NCBI GenBank assembly: GCA_014898425.1
Contig: RCSZ01000007.1
Location: forward strand, 868,001 to 932,000
From: Botryotinia globosa
Lineage: Eukaryota > Ascomycota > Leotiomycetes > Helotiales > Sclerotiniaceae
Length of the DNA stretch: 64,000 nt
Reading direction: 5' to 3'
The position numbers and the translations under genes are program-made. The number at the start of each line of letters is the position of its first letter. Position 1 is the stretch's first letter. The notes under the pieces are model-generated. The model saw only the letters and a list, made by a program, of their open reading frames with translations, was not told the DNA's origin and made no database searches. This document shows positions 24,501-37,015 of this stretch, one piece after another.

Positions 24501-25708
24501 TATGCATCGTAACTCGCACTGCTCACGTGAGTCGAGACAGAAAAATCTAATCTTGTCGTTATCTGTATCCAAGTTAGAATTCTAAAACGGCATATTCATA
24601 CATCCAAGAGTAAGTCCAGCTCACCCATAAACCCAAATCCGACACAAAACTACCACATCTTTCATTCTTTCTAGCTCCTTCCGATACCTACCTATTTGCT
24701 TCTTCACCCACATGGTTAATCAACAGCTCCATTCTATTCTTTTAAAGTGAGTCTTGAATGCCTGGAGGGGACATCTCATAAGGAAGTTAGCTGATGAACT
24801 TAATTATGCAGCCCTCACCACTTTACATAGAATATAAAGAATGTGATCATATCCATTGACTTTTCCGGCTACCTACCATTGTCTCAAGTGAAGCAATTTG
24901 ATCAATACCCCTATAGAACATATTAGCGAGGGTCAACATTCGATTAGCCGACTAGCAAAATAACCGTCAGCACAACCATCATCACCATTGCCACTTCGTC
25001 TACACACTCTCACCATGTAACTTCAAGTTCAATTTTAGTACCTAACAACCAAATTGACATCATATATGTTTGGACCTGGCACAAAGCCGAGCCCCAGTTG
25101 AAATGCCCCAGAGCGTGGTTTGTACCACAGTCTTGCATCTGTGCCACAGGACAACGGCACTCGATGCGTTTACGGGCTTTTTCTCGTTTTTGGGTTGATA
25201 TTGAACTAACGAAAGTGTGGTCTTTATTTGTACACTCAGCTATGGAACAGCCTTCCTTGGTACTATCCCGCTCGTATAGTAAGCGTCAGAAGGCACAGTA
25301 GTTTCGCTTCTATCTTCATGAACTATTTGACTCGTTTATTCGATACTGAGAGTAAGACTTTGTTTATGCGCCTTTAAATAAAGATAGAAGGAGATGGAGT
25401 GAGGATGGCAAGAACTTTGGAATGGTGCGCAAAGCCACGCACAGGTTGCTGATACTTCTGTTACTAATATAGATAGAATCGAATGATATCACCGTCTTCA
25501 GATAATCTTTGAAGAAGCAGAGATGCATGCGTAGTGTTTAGAGTAAAGACTAACATTAGCTGAGACTGGCACACATTTCTAATGATTATATCGATTCACG
25601 TATCTAACCTTATTATCCTAACTATGCCTATTACCTATCTAATATATCCATTTAAAATTGAGTGTCAATCTATGAGTGGTATAATTTCGCTTCCAAAAAA
25701 TAATAATA
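21598..25708. other. Long gene-free stretch with one decayed repeat family
   Basis: No gene is recognisable over 4.1 kb. The left end should hold the promoter of the chromodomain gene (start codon at 21597). Around 23.1-23.4 kb there are three related copies of a short motif, listed separately. The remainder shows only short frames with no family resemblance. Confidence 0.5.
23079..23400. repeat. Three diverged copies of a TTGTTGCAxxTCGCxxACCCCTG motif
   Basis: Similar 25-bp motifs start near 23113, 23240 and 23373, about 127-133 bp apart: TGTTGCACGTCGCAACACCC, TGTTGCACTTCGCTGACCC and TGTTGCATGTCGCTAACCCC, each followed by CTG or TTG. A second shared piece, TAGTCTTATTTT(A/G)GC, occurs at 23079 and 23156. 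The pattern suggests a decayed tandem repeat with a unit of about 130 bp. The function is unknown. Confidence 0.5.
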
Positions 25709-28169
25709 TTACTCTTCCTTTTCCCCACTGATCAAGGTATCCTTCTCACTTATCTTCAAGTTGAGCCCGTCAGATTCATCTTCGGATGTCACTGCGCCAT
25801 CTGTCAACTCATATTCTGTAGCGGTCTCTCCTTCAGCATCGCTGCCTGTACCACTTCCCAGAAGTAAACCTTTAATATCGTCTTCGCTTAAGATGCTCTC
25901 GATGCTACCTCTCCTCACGCCTTGTCGAGTTGCTCTTCTTCCTGACTCGATAGTTCTTTCGACTTTCAGTCGATTGGCAATGAACATTAGTTTTGGAAAT
26001 GCGCTTTGTTGGCCAACATGAAGCATTCTCCCCAGTTGCTTTGGATTTGGATCACTTAGAATGCGCCAAAAGTCTGAAATGACGGATCTTGGCCAGATAG
26101 TAATGGTTCCTGAGAATTGCTGGAGCCAGATTTCACTCCAATCTTGACCCAAAGGACGAGGTAATAACTCAAGGTGACGGACTACTTTCAACCATTTTTT
26201 GAGATCAAGTTTGAGATATTGTTCAGTAGCACTCCCAAGGAATCCACCTCTCCAACCTCTACCACGTCGATGAGTGACTGGTTGTCCGACAGAACCTCGA
26301 GAGGAGAAGAAAAAGAGGTTGATATGAGGATTGACTTGGGAAACAATGCTGAAGTTTACGTTAAAATGTAGGTTTAGTGCTTTAAGTGGAATATCAGTTC
26401 GTAAACTTCCATCTTTCCACTTGTGACCAAAGGAATAAGGTGCAAGAGTGCCATCGCGTTGTTTCATCATAAGAACCACAGGGTTCAAAATGCCTGGAAC
26501 AGCCGCTGATGCTAGAACCGCCGACCAAATGACACAATCAGGGCTCGTGAGATAGTTTGTCAAAATAGTAGGACTATGAGGATCAGCGGGAACACATGAG
26601 ACATTGAGAATTCGGCCAGTTCGTTCATATGCTTCGCGGAAAGTCATGCTGCCTCTTGTGAACCAACTGCATCGTCGAGCCCATTCTACAGAATCGAATC
26701 TAGCTCCTGACTTCCACCACCTAGGTATCCAAGTAGTGAACGGTTCTGAGCAGGCGTTGATTCGGCCGGCTAGAGCAGGTACAAGTAATGCCTTCAATTC
26801 ATCGTTCGTTCTTGTAGCGACCAAAGCAGCTACTAAGGCACCTCCTGAAGTTCCTGTGATCACTTCTGGCAAGAGATTTGCATCTAGCAATGCCTTGATA
26901 ACTCCGAAATGATAATATGCAAAAGATGCGCCGCCAGATAGGCAGAGTGCTGTACGACCGTAATTTGTGTGCATTCGTTTGAAAAGTGTGCGCTTTTCTT
27001 CATCTTGAAGTTGATCCGACTTCGCCAAAATTGAAATGCCTTTCTCAACTAGAATCTTTCGTCAGTTGATCTGCCATTGAAAAAATGGAAATCTTCAAAT
27101 TACCTTCGTCGATAAACTCCTGTACCAAATCCTTCGTTCCATAATAAGTTTGAGAGTATAATCTCGAATTTTCAACTCCCACAAAGTTGTTCTTCACGCA
27201 TGCCTCGATTAATGCCTTCAAATCTTCGACTGCTTTTGCCTTTGTTGTATTACTTCCATTAGATGAGCTTTCTGTTCGATCCTCTTGTTCAATTTTCCGT
27301 CTGCATCTTCGAATCTGTTCCAAAACTCTTCGTACTGTCTTGGAATCATAATATGCGTATTCGTCCTCACCCTTCCACTTATCATTTCCCAGATATGTGT
27401 CCAATGATTGTGCTTCTTTGACCCAATCTCCGTAGTTTGTGGTACTATGTAGTTGTTCTCGCAGTCGATTCCGCTTCCCCCTCCACTGTGCAGCCAGGAA
27501 ATCAGTAAATAACTCTAGTGAATAGCCCCCTGAGAACCAGGGACAGGACCCCCGCGGCATACATCCTACGGAACCCCTCTTCCTCCACGCAGAAACACAA
27601 TTCAGAGAGCCACTTACCGCAATAAAATTCTCATATGTCCAAATGTACAATCGCGTCACCATATATGATAATCCCAATCCCCCAATCCACATGAAAACCA
27701 CACCTAGCAATGGCCATTTCAGAATTGAGTACAAATACCCTTCTCTCGTCTCATCTTTACTTCTCCTTGGTTTCTTGCCTGCCACCCGCCTCTCACCTTT
27801 CCTTTTGCCTCTCGCTCCTAGCCTCGTAGGGTTGACTGGAGCCCAATCATTCTGCGCGGTGATGAACAAGCTTCCTCTATCCCCCGGTGTGTTTGATCCG
27901 CTTCCAAATGCGACTTTACTGTTTCTTCGTACATCTATGCTGCTGCGATGTGGTGTAGATGGCTCTCTCGGGCTTTGAGCCTGCGAATATATTGACAAAT
28001 CATCAGAGCTTGGACTGGGATCCGGTGCGCTCAGCGCATTAGAGAATGCTTGGAGGTGTTCTTCGGAAATGAATTCACGGTGGAAATCGGGGAGAAGGGA
28101 CTCATCGTAGCCTTCTGCGGAAAGCGGCGATGGGCCATCTGTTTTGTGGCGGAGATCCGCCATCTCCAA
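25709..28169 (-). CDS. Patatin-like phospholipase/triacylglycerol lipase (Tgl3/4/5 type)
   Basis: Three exons (28169-27618, 27485-27104, 27048-25709) give 757 residues. Introns are 27486-27617 (132 bp, GTAAGT) and 27049-27103 (55 bp). The N-terminal 150 residues are Ser/Pro-rich and basic. One membrane segment lies at about 152-173 (WPLLGVVFMWIGGLGLSYMV). The family's DUF3336-like region (WRGKRNRLREQL) is created by splicing. The patatin domain has the oxyanion loop near 350-358 (SGGASFAYYHFG), the nucleophile elbow GTSGG with Ser379, and the catalytic Asp524 in KWKDGS, so the Ser-Asp dyad is complete. Yeast homologues hydrolyse triacylglycerols and lysophospholipids on lipid droplets, and I infer the same location. 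The tail is acidic and Ser-rich with possible phosphosites. The first intron has no in-frame stop and its length is a multiple of three, so it can be misread as coding. Confidence 0.92.
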
Positions 28170-28857
28170 GTGGTGGTCGAATTATTGGTTGTGTATTCTG
28201 TAGAAGATAGGAGTTCTAGATGTCTTCCTGCATTATATATGCATTAAGTATGGGTCTTTGCTTGGTTGATATATGAAAGAGGGTTGGCTATTATTGAAAA
28301 GTGTGGGGAGACTATGTGTAATTATGTTGGGCGAGTTTCGCATCCGAAAATAGTTATGACGTAGCTAGTTAAGTGCTAGGTATTCTTAGCCTTTAGCACG
28401 TACATTCTAGATCGCTACAAGCATTGAGATCTTCATATTTTACGAAAGATTACGGTACCCGAGAAATCCAAGAAACTTGAGAATGAGTTATGGTGCATCG
28501 CCAACAACATTGACTTGTATACGATATCAAATGATGGAAACCTGTGGGTGGTCTAATCACTTATTTCTCGGTGCCTCCAAGACTTTACCATCTGTCGGTA
28601 GCAAATTCACAGAGTTCATATATACGAGTCATAATGCTATATTGAGAGGGATTAAAAAGTCTTGATCGCGATACTATGCTGGTACAAATATGTTGGTCGG
28701 TTTGGTTCCTAAAGTAAACTCTCATGAGCTGCCAGAACCTACCAAAAAAGCATTGAAAAACGACCTTTGTATAACTCCGTCCATCATAACAGATCTCCAT
28801 AAGAAACCACCCCCTTCATTCCGAATACCTTCTTCACAACAACCTTATCACCATTAT
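28170..28857. other. Gap between the patatin-like lipase and SAR1
   Basis: This 690-bp interval holds the promoter of the minus-strand lipase on the left and the 3' UTR of SAR1 on the right. I see no coding region. Confidence 0.5.
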
Positions 28858-29787
<930 letters not shown>

Positions 29788-31406
29788 GTTGTATGTGTAT
29801 GGTATTAACTTGTATTATTGAAATCGGTGTTAAGATATCCTCGCAGATTGTGGTTGATGAAAATCAAATGGATGAATTTATATTGGAAGTTCATAGATAC
29901 GTGGATTGATTTGGCTCTCAAGAAACCTGGTCGACGCTAGCTATATATTGGCCTTAATAACACGGCATTGATGCATTAGGACGCCACTCAATACTATCTG
30001 TGCCACAACCACATGATGAGGTGATCCATGACATCCATTGATAGACAGAACACAATCCAAAATTCGAGAACAATCAAGTAGATATTCATTAATTTTGTAG
30101 GTCTTTTTCTATATCAAAGTTGATTTCGGTGAGACTAGAAGATCCAATCAGAAGCTAAAGTTTGCCTTCTCGCCCTGCCAAGGCATTTAGCCTGTGGCTA
30201 ATGCTGTTTATTGGGTAAGTTGGCTATTCAACAGCTAGGAGCGTCAGATGGTACAGTTGCAACAATTGAATCATCATCTTCGACTAGGAATCTGGCCAAG
30301 ATACTTTCTGATAGCATTCTAAACCACACGAAATAGACTTAAGGGTCAGATTCGGCAACTTCTCTCACCTCGTCTACGCTCTGCTCGGATATTTTGATAT
30401 TCTCGCAAGTGGAAGACATAAATCACCAAGTTTTCCACTCATAGATCAGATCACAGTAAAGTAGGATCTCATCTAAGTTGTAGGGATATCTTGTTCTAAA
30501 TGTGATATTCCTACCCTTCAAAGGTTTGTCACTCAGATACTTCCGAATAGCTTGAAAGGAGTTCCAGGTCCCAGCATCACTCAACCATATTGAGTCGGTG
30601 CCTCTTTCTACCTCTATATGCACGACCAAAGCCTAGTTGTTCATAATATTCGACTTTATTTTTGAGTTTCCCTCCAACTGTGGTCATTCCCTTTCATTCT
30701 ACGACTGCTCCGCCCTTCGCGTGTTCGAAGTTAGGTTGATAGTATCCGTCAATTTGGAAACTTGATTTCGATTTCATACTGGGCCACAATATACGAGAAC
30801 TACTGAACACATAAACGCATCAAGGCCAAATAGCTTTCACTCAGAAGTTCGGATTCTTCTGTATTTACTTGAGCATTCTCATTTGATACCAAAGAAATAC
30901 TGGTAGATGGCAGTAAGCTTTTAAGAGATCGCGAACCAAAAAAATATATCGATTTCCTCGGGAACGCGATGGTTTTAACGAATGATTCATCGACCCCAAA
31001 GTGATCTAATTACTTACTGTTTCCTGTATAGACTGATGCAATACAAGTTCAACGTAACATCGGGTATGGTACAAATCACTGCACTTGGTGCCCTTGGAAA
31101 ATGCACGAAGCTACCCTAGACAGGAGACGGTAACTTGAGCTACAATCCATAGAGCAGATAAGATAGATAATTCATTGCAACAGAAATGAATTCAACTTCA
31201 GTTCATTCATACAAGAGTCGTTGGTTCGTTACTTACTCTACAATATACAATAGTATTTGTTACATCATTACGTAATCCGTTGTGCTCTCCACAAAAGAAC
31301 AAATACCGGGCTACTCCATCCATCCAAAAGGAAGATCTTGAATCTCCTTAGCTAAGAATAATTAATCACATAAAAATTCCCTCGACTTCAAAAGGTTAAA
31401 AATGGC
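29788..31406. other. SAR1 upstream region and intergenic DNA
   Basis: The first few hundred bases to the right of 29787 must contain the SAR1 promoter. No other gene is seen; short frames here are unsupported. Confidence 0.5.
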
Positions 31407-31412
31407 AAAAAA
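31407..31412 (-). terminator. Pol III terminator of the tRNA-Ser gene
   Basis: Six T residues on the minus strand directly follow the discriminator base of the tRNA, the standard RNA polymerase III stop signal. Confidence 0.85.
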
Positions 31413-31510
31413 CGACACCTGAGTGATTCGAACACTCGCTCCCGAAGGAAATGCCTGACTTTGTTTTAAACAATAGCAGGGCATCGCGTTAACCACTCCG
31501 CCAAAGTGCC
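31413..31510 (-). tRNA. tRNA-Ser(GCU) with a 17-nt intron
   Basis: The minus strand folds as a class II tRNA. The 5' acceptor strand GGCACTT pairs with AGGTGTC, followed by discriminator G as expected for serine. The D arm contains GGCGGAGTGGTTAACGC. The anticodon stem ATGCC/GGCAT closes a seven-base loop CT-GCT-A/A with anticodon GCT. The long variable arm has TCC-TTCG-GGA. The T arm is GAGTG-TTCGAAT-CACTC. A 17-nt intron (31457-31473) interrupts the loop one base 3' of the anticodon, the canonical position for tRNA splicing endonuclease. The internal A box and B box (GTTCGAATC) are intact, and a T6 terminator follows at once. It decodes AGC/AGU serine codons. CCA is not encoded, as usual in eukaryotes. 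Confidence 0.95.
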
Positions 31511-33406
31511 TGGTGATTTGTTGAATGATAATTTTGTTGTAAGTATATAATCCAATCACTCCGACTTTCTCTGTCGTTTGACGCACAAATAAGCTTAACC
31601 GTAAAGTGAAACCTTCGCAATTGTATATTACAATGCAATGTCATCATAGGTCGAAATGCTACCTAGGTATGCCTCGTTGCTGGCATCAGGGCGTGTGCAC
31701 AAGATATCTAATGTGAAGAAGTGCAGATAAACAATTTTGTAAAAGAAAGTTTCTTCGGGCATCTACTAGTGAGTGAAGAGCCTAGTAAGAATTTTCTTCC
31801 AGAATCTAACTTTTCAGGCGAGTTGTTAGTGCACGGCTGAATTGCTCAAGGAGTACTTTGAGCAGTATTGTGTGTATACATCTAGGTAAGTTTCTTCAAC
31901 TTGCGCTCAATTTCAGATATGCAACAAAAGGTTCCAACCTCTCGATTCTTTGTGGTGAGGAACTTCAATGTACCAATCGAAAATCTTTTGGGTGCTGGTC
32001 ACTTGGTTTTCAACAAAGAGCTTCGCTTCTCCATGCATGTTTACACGTGCGATAGACGAGCTTAGAACCTTTGTTTGACCTTCGCTAGACTATGTAAATT
32101 CCCGAAATCTACTATTCCCAAAACTCTCTTTCGCTTTTTATCTAAACAAAGAAAACTATGCAGAATTAGTTTTGTTGCATATCTGATATCTGAAACATGT
32201 TTCCTACCTGTTCTGTCGAGATAAAGAGATTCTTTGTTCTAGACATCGAGTAGGGAATGCCAAAGGGACGAACGGGGGTTTGGGGTTATTTTGAAAGAGG
32301 GTTTTGTTGCTTGCCTGTCGGAACGAAAGTTCCTTTGAGGAAGATTGAAAGTAAAAATGGAAGTAACAGGGGTTAAAGTTTCCTTGGGAAGTCAAGAGAC
32401 ACTCCGCAATCTAGTTGAGACTACCAATAGAACCATATGTTTTGATTTCATTTCGTCTTTGTCGTCATCTCTTTCTTCGTTGGTATGGGACAATTTCAAC
32501 GACTACTATTTTCGTCCTGTTCTATACCGCCTCAACCTTCAAACCTTCATCTCTATATCATGACTCAAGATGTGATATGCAACAGAAATGATCCAAGTAA
32601 TTTCTGGATCGTCATTGGTGTCATTCGAGTCACTAAGCGAATTCGACATACTGAAGTAGATAATATAGATGACTTGTGAGGCGTAGCACGATATAACGCA
32701 CAATGGAGAGCTCTTCATACAAGCTCGCAGTATATCAGGAATATCGAACGCTCCAAGGCAGTCCGTCCAAAATGTAGCATACAAACTACAAAACGTTAAA
32801 ATTCACTCATGAAAAGGGTCAATTTCTAGCAGTCAAAATCATGAAACAAGTGACGAGTGGTGTTCATGTGCACCAGATATTGTAAACTTCGCCTTCCGAA
32901 TATTGTATACAGATCACCTCACTGAAACATGGCTCCCATTGTTTGGGAATTATAGATGCGATGTAAAATGATACGCATACACTGAAATTTGCTGTTCCCT
33001 CCTTTCCCCTTTCTTCAAACCTCTCGCTAAACACAATCTCCGGTGTTTGAATCCATAGCGGCCATCGGCCATCTAGCTTCCCGTCAAGATGAGTATCATC
33101 TGGTGGCGTTACATTGGCATACGTACGAAGCCCTGAGGAGAATCAATTTGCGAGTAAGGGGCAGAGCTTTGGTGTCTTGAAGGATCGATAAATAGAGCTA
33201 ATCAGCAAAGCACACATCCTCGTTGTAAAAACACAAGCAAAGATAAAACAAAACTAAATGGCCACGAAAATGCAGTGATAATCTAAATTAGGGTGTGCTG
33301 CACCAGCATTTTGAAGCCCGGAGTGGACGACGTAAACCCGAAGACACAGATTGGATACCCATTGTAACCTCCCTCGAGGCGCAAGCTCTAAAACATGACT
33401 ACCTTC
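31511..33406. other. Intergenic, no gene seen
   Basis: Between the tRNA-Ser 5' flank and the 3' end of PRP18 I find no supportable gene. Frames of 60-80 codons on both strands have no family resemblance. Confidence 0.5.
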
Positions 33407-34487
33407 TTAACCCATCAATTGTCTAATATCCTCCGGAGGCCATCTAACCTGCGCAAAACTGAGACACCGCTTAATACTCTGCAAAAACTTTCTGGTAATT
33501 TCATCTCCCATCACATGTCCCTTATCAGTCTCATGCAATTTCTCGCGCGCACTACGCTCGTGAATACCCACCATCGTCACACCGATTGGCCATGCAGCCT
33601 TTCCAATACTGAGACGTAGATATCCATCATTTGCATCGACGTATCGTTTTTCCTGCGCTGCTTTGACAATTTCAACAACCGGGCCCAAAATATCCTCATC
33701 TAGATCTCCTTTTTCGAATTTGCGAAAGAGCTATAGATTGTCAGTTTTAAATTCTATAGCATAGATAAGTATGCGAAAGGAAACTTACAGGAGTCATGTT
33801 ATCTTTACTCTGCACCATAGCATTATAAGCCGCCTTACTAGCAAATGTATCCCTCTTCTCTTTCTCCAGCGCATGCTCCCACTCCTGTAAAACCATCGTG
33901 AAATAACTCGCCAATTGTCTAAACAGATATTTCCTCCCCTCCTCATCCTTCGGTACATCCTCGACCTTCATATCCTTTTCCTCGACCAAAACCAACGTCG
34001 TAGGGATCGGCCCCGTCGTCATAACGACCCCCAATTTCCTATACCTCCTTAATCTCTGTTTATGACTTTCCGCAAAAAGCTTCGCAGGGTGACCCATTTC
34101 CCGTAATTTCAACACCAACTCTGCATCCGGAATATCGTCTTCCACCACTTCCTCTACATCCTCTTTAACCAATTCTGGCAATCCTAATCTTTTCCTCCTC
34201 TTTCTTTCTTCTTCGGCTTCTCTTTCCTCCCTTTGTTTCCTAGATTCCTCGGCCAATCTCCTGCGCTTTTCTTCTCGCGCTTTAGCAGCTTCTTCTTCTT
34301 CGTCTTCGCGTTTGCGCTTTTGTGCCAATTTGGCTTCACGCTCTACTTCAATCGCGCGTTGTTCGGCGAGATATTTGGCCTGTCGTTCCGCTTCAATTTC
34401 GGATCGTTTCATATATTTCTTGGAGGTATCGGTGGAAGATTCGCTCTTTTTGGATATCTCTTTTGACATGAGAGATGCGAAATCCAT
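33407..34487 (-). CDS. PRP18: Pre-mRNA-splicing factor Prp18
   Basis: Two exons (34487-33789 and 33730-33407) around a 58-bp intron (donor GTAAGT, acceptor CTATAG) give 340 residues, typical of the family. The N-terminal third is a highly charged Glu/Lys/Arg coiled coil (about 25-110). An SFM-like (Prp4/Prp18) motif follows: DAELVLKLREMGHPAKLFAE then RLRRYR. The C-terminal five-helix Prp18 domain includes NAMVQSKDNMTPLFRKFE, LRLSIGKAAWPIGVTMVGIH, and a final RWPP. Prp18 acts with Slu7 in the second catalytic step of splicing, docking the 3' splice site through the conserved loop. It is divergently arranged with the SAP18 gene, whose start codon lies 317 bp away. Confidence 0.95.
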
Positions 34488-34803
34488 GATGGTGGTTGTG
34501 ATGGTTTGCGCCGCAGATGATTGTATTTACGGTAATTAAATTGGTGATTTATGATTGTGATAAACGTTTTTATTGTTGATCTATCTTTGCGAATTTGATA
34601 GATACAGAAAATTGAGCGACAGATTGAATTGTTGATTATGAAGAAGATGTTGTCGTCAGACTACAGAAAGTGTACAAAGCTCAAGGCTGAACATTTTTTG
34701 ACGAGGCCTCGATTCTGCCTCGAGAACTTCTCACCTCAAAGTTATCCTCCACCAACATCCTTCCTCTAAAAGCATCTTAGCTATCCCAGCTCATGATACG
34801 AAA
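34488..34803. promoter_or_regulatory. Divergent promoter, PRP18 / SAP18
   Basis: Only 316 bp separate the two start codons, which point away from each other, so both genes must be driven from this interval. The first genomic introns of both are short and near the 5' or 3' end. I recognise no named binding site with confidence. Confidence 0.6.
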
Positions 34804-35658
34804 ATGGCAGCCACTACTCTAACAAAAATCGATCGCAACACTACCGTTCCATTCCATCTCAAGCTTTTCTACAAAAACGGTTCATTTCCCAGGTAGGCAA
34901 ACGAATCTCAGCCTTCCCATAATATTTATTTGCATTCTTTCTAACATGATAATAGAATTGAAGAATTTAATCCACATGGTGAATTGCCTCTTCACGTTAA
35001 TATATCTACATGGCAATCATGTACTCTGCGCGAATTATCACATTTACTAGCCACCGCGCTCCCTGATCTTCTTCCCGATCCGGCGATTGGAACTCGTCTT
35101 TCATATCGATTGATATTTCCCGATACACGACCTGCTGTTAGTGGGCCCGCTAGATATGTAACGAAGGAGCTCGGCAGCGTTATTATTGGGGAAGGGGGAC
35201 CGGGAATTTTACCAGATGAGGAAGAGAGGGCGATAGTTGGAGAAGGGATCATGGCGGGGAGTTTGATGGGGGAACCAGAGAAGACGCTGCAGGATGCAAG
35301 ATTTGTCATTGGTGATTATGTTTGTTGCGCGATTCTACCACCGATGGCAGATGGAGGGGTTGCGCCGCCACCTAGTGGTCCTTCGAGAGGCGGTTTTGCG
35401 GGTGGAAGATCGGAAATGGGTGGGTTTGGGGGAAGAGGGGGTATGGGACCGAGAGAAAATGGATTTGGAGGTGGATATAGAGGGAGGGGGGGCTCAAGAG
35501 GAGGAGGGTTTGGTCAAAGTACGAGTCAAGGAGGAGCTGGTGGTGTACCAATGGGTGAATGGAGACGAGGAGAGAGGATACCGGATGGTCCATCTGGGGG
35601 ACGAGGTCGTGGGTATGGAGGTGGAGGTGGTTTTGGGGGTGGAAGAGGTCGATATTGA
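34804..35658 (+). CDS. SAP18: SAP18 (Sin3-associated polypeptide / ASAP complex) with a long RGG tail
   Basis: Two exons (34804-34892, 34956-35658) flank a 63-bp intron; joined they give 263 residues. Residues 1-140 are the ubiquitin-like SAP18 fold: VPFHLKLFYKNGSFPR, an EEFNPHGELP loop, WQSCTLRELSHLLATALPDL, YRLIFPDTR, then KTLQDARFVIGDYVCCAILP. In animals SAP18 is part of the Sin3-HDAC complex and of ASAP/PSAP with RNPS1 and acinus or pinin. After about residue 150 comes a Gly/Arg-rich tail of about 110 residues (repeated GGFGG, GRGG, RGR), which vertebrate SAP18 (about 150 residues) lacks. I infer RNA-binding or methylarginine potential. The start was chosen because the first exon supplies the missing beginning of the fold (MAATTLTKIDRN) in phase. 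Confidence 0.93.
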
Positions 35659-36110
35659 GGGAGGCACGAAGACATATGATACCAACTACCATGCTATTAC
35701 GAATGACGGCACCGAATTTCCTTGGAACACTACATGATCTCTTCTCAAATCATCCACGATTTATCGGAAGCGAATGCTCTAATTTCTCCAATATCATTCC
35801 AACTCTTGAAGCATTTTTATCGGAGTATCAATAACGAATGGGTGGTAATCGGTTCGTCTCTTAGAAACATATTAGGTCAGTCCTGCAAAAATTATAAAAA
35901 AATTACCAAATCCGAGTAAATATCAATACCCATATCAAATGACCATGCATTGAACGACGATGGTGAAGAATGCAAACTCAATTCCATAGCTCTCTCTTAT
36001 TCCATAGCCTCTCATGATATCTCCCTCCACATATGTACAGCTTCCCGCACTCGACCTTTGTCTCATCCTCTTATTTTCCGCATCCTCTTCTCCCTGCCTT
36101 TCATCACCAT
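35659..36110. other. Convergent 3' region, SAP18 / complex I subunit
   Basis: A 450-bp gap between two gene ends that face each other. It should hold both 3' UTRs; no coding potential is seen. Confidence 0.5.
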
Positions 36111-36560
36111 CTAAAACTCCGCAATCGTATCACCCCTGCGTTTTCCTCTCATGTCCCATTTTCCCTATCCTCATATTAGCTTTCCAATTCTCCATCTCCC
36201 AATCCACAACCTGCACATGGCGTTGAAATATCTTACTTCGGTCTTGATAGCCATATACCCAACGATACTCGGAATGACCGCTGCAAAGACAAACGAAATA
36301 GCGGCAGTGCGACCCGTCCATCGGAAATACTTGTGGCGATTGGTCGACATATCTACCCCCCATTAGTTTCCCTTCTTCACTCCTCTCCCATCCCCACCAT
36401 CTCCCCATCGCCATTGTAAAGCGCAAGACGTCCCAGCTGTAGAAAGAACATACTGCTATATTTGACCAACGCGGGGTCCACCGCGAGTACTACATTCTCG
36501 CGATTAGTCCAATCCAATATCCACAGTGCGAATAGACAAACCATGATCGTGACCAGCCAT
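36111..36560 (-). CDS. Mitochondrial complex I accessory subunit, NDUFB4/B15-like
   Basis: Four small exons (36560-36542, 36489-36454, 36352-36237, 36164-36111) join in phase to only 74 residues; no single frame shows it. Introns are 52, 101 and 72 bp with donors GTTTGT, GTATGT and GTAAGA, all ending TAG. The product begins MAGHDHVLAVDPALVKYSN. It then has the conserved NRHKYFRWTGRTA motif, one hydrophobic helix (AISFVFAAVIPSIVGYMAI) and the C-terminal KWDMRGKRRGDTIAEF. This FRWT...GY...RGKRRGDxI pattern is that of fungal NADH:ubiquinone oxidoreductase subunits related to NDUFB4 (B15), single-span proteins of the membrane arm. The exact subunit name in fungi is from memory and could differ. 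It is divergent from the GST gene. Confidence 0.75.
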
Positions 36561-37015
36561 TGTGAATAAAGTTGCGGGTATGCGAGAAACACTTGTGTGG
36601 ATTATTTCTCGTGCGTTCGATCTTTGGATATCCAGTAATTGTGAATAGAGGTTCGCGGTTGAAAGCGCAGACGTCGGAAAAACGTTTGCCGATGATCCGT
36701 ACGCACGGCTGAGATTTGGGAGCGATGATGCGGTTGATTGATTGATGTGCCGGATGATGGTCCAGTTTTTTTTTTAGCTTTTTATCACAGGTTATCTATC
36801 AATGGGTTATCGATTGTGCCGAGGTGGGTGAGGTGAGCTAATCGGGGGGAGATAAACTTGTTTACGGGAGGGGAATCTAGTGAGGGTAGTGGAATGAGAG
36901 TGTTTGATTTCTTTTCTTTGTGTTTTTGTATCTATTTCGATTAGGATTTGAGGATATATATCTTCATATCAATCTCATATCATTCATAATAACTATTACA
37001 CATACTCAAGTAGTC
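36561..37015. promoter_or_regulatory. Divergent promoter, complex I subunit / GST
   Basis: 455 bp lie between two outward-pointing start codons. Close to the GST start are repeated TATCA/CATATC-rich A/T stretches (36950-36990) and a T-run at about 36768. No specific factor site can be assigned. Confidence 0.55.

Noticed and set aside
35294..35737. Val/Glu/Gly-rich frame overlapping SAP18
   Set aside because: Out-of-frame reading of the Gly/Arg-coding tail.
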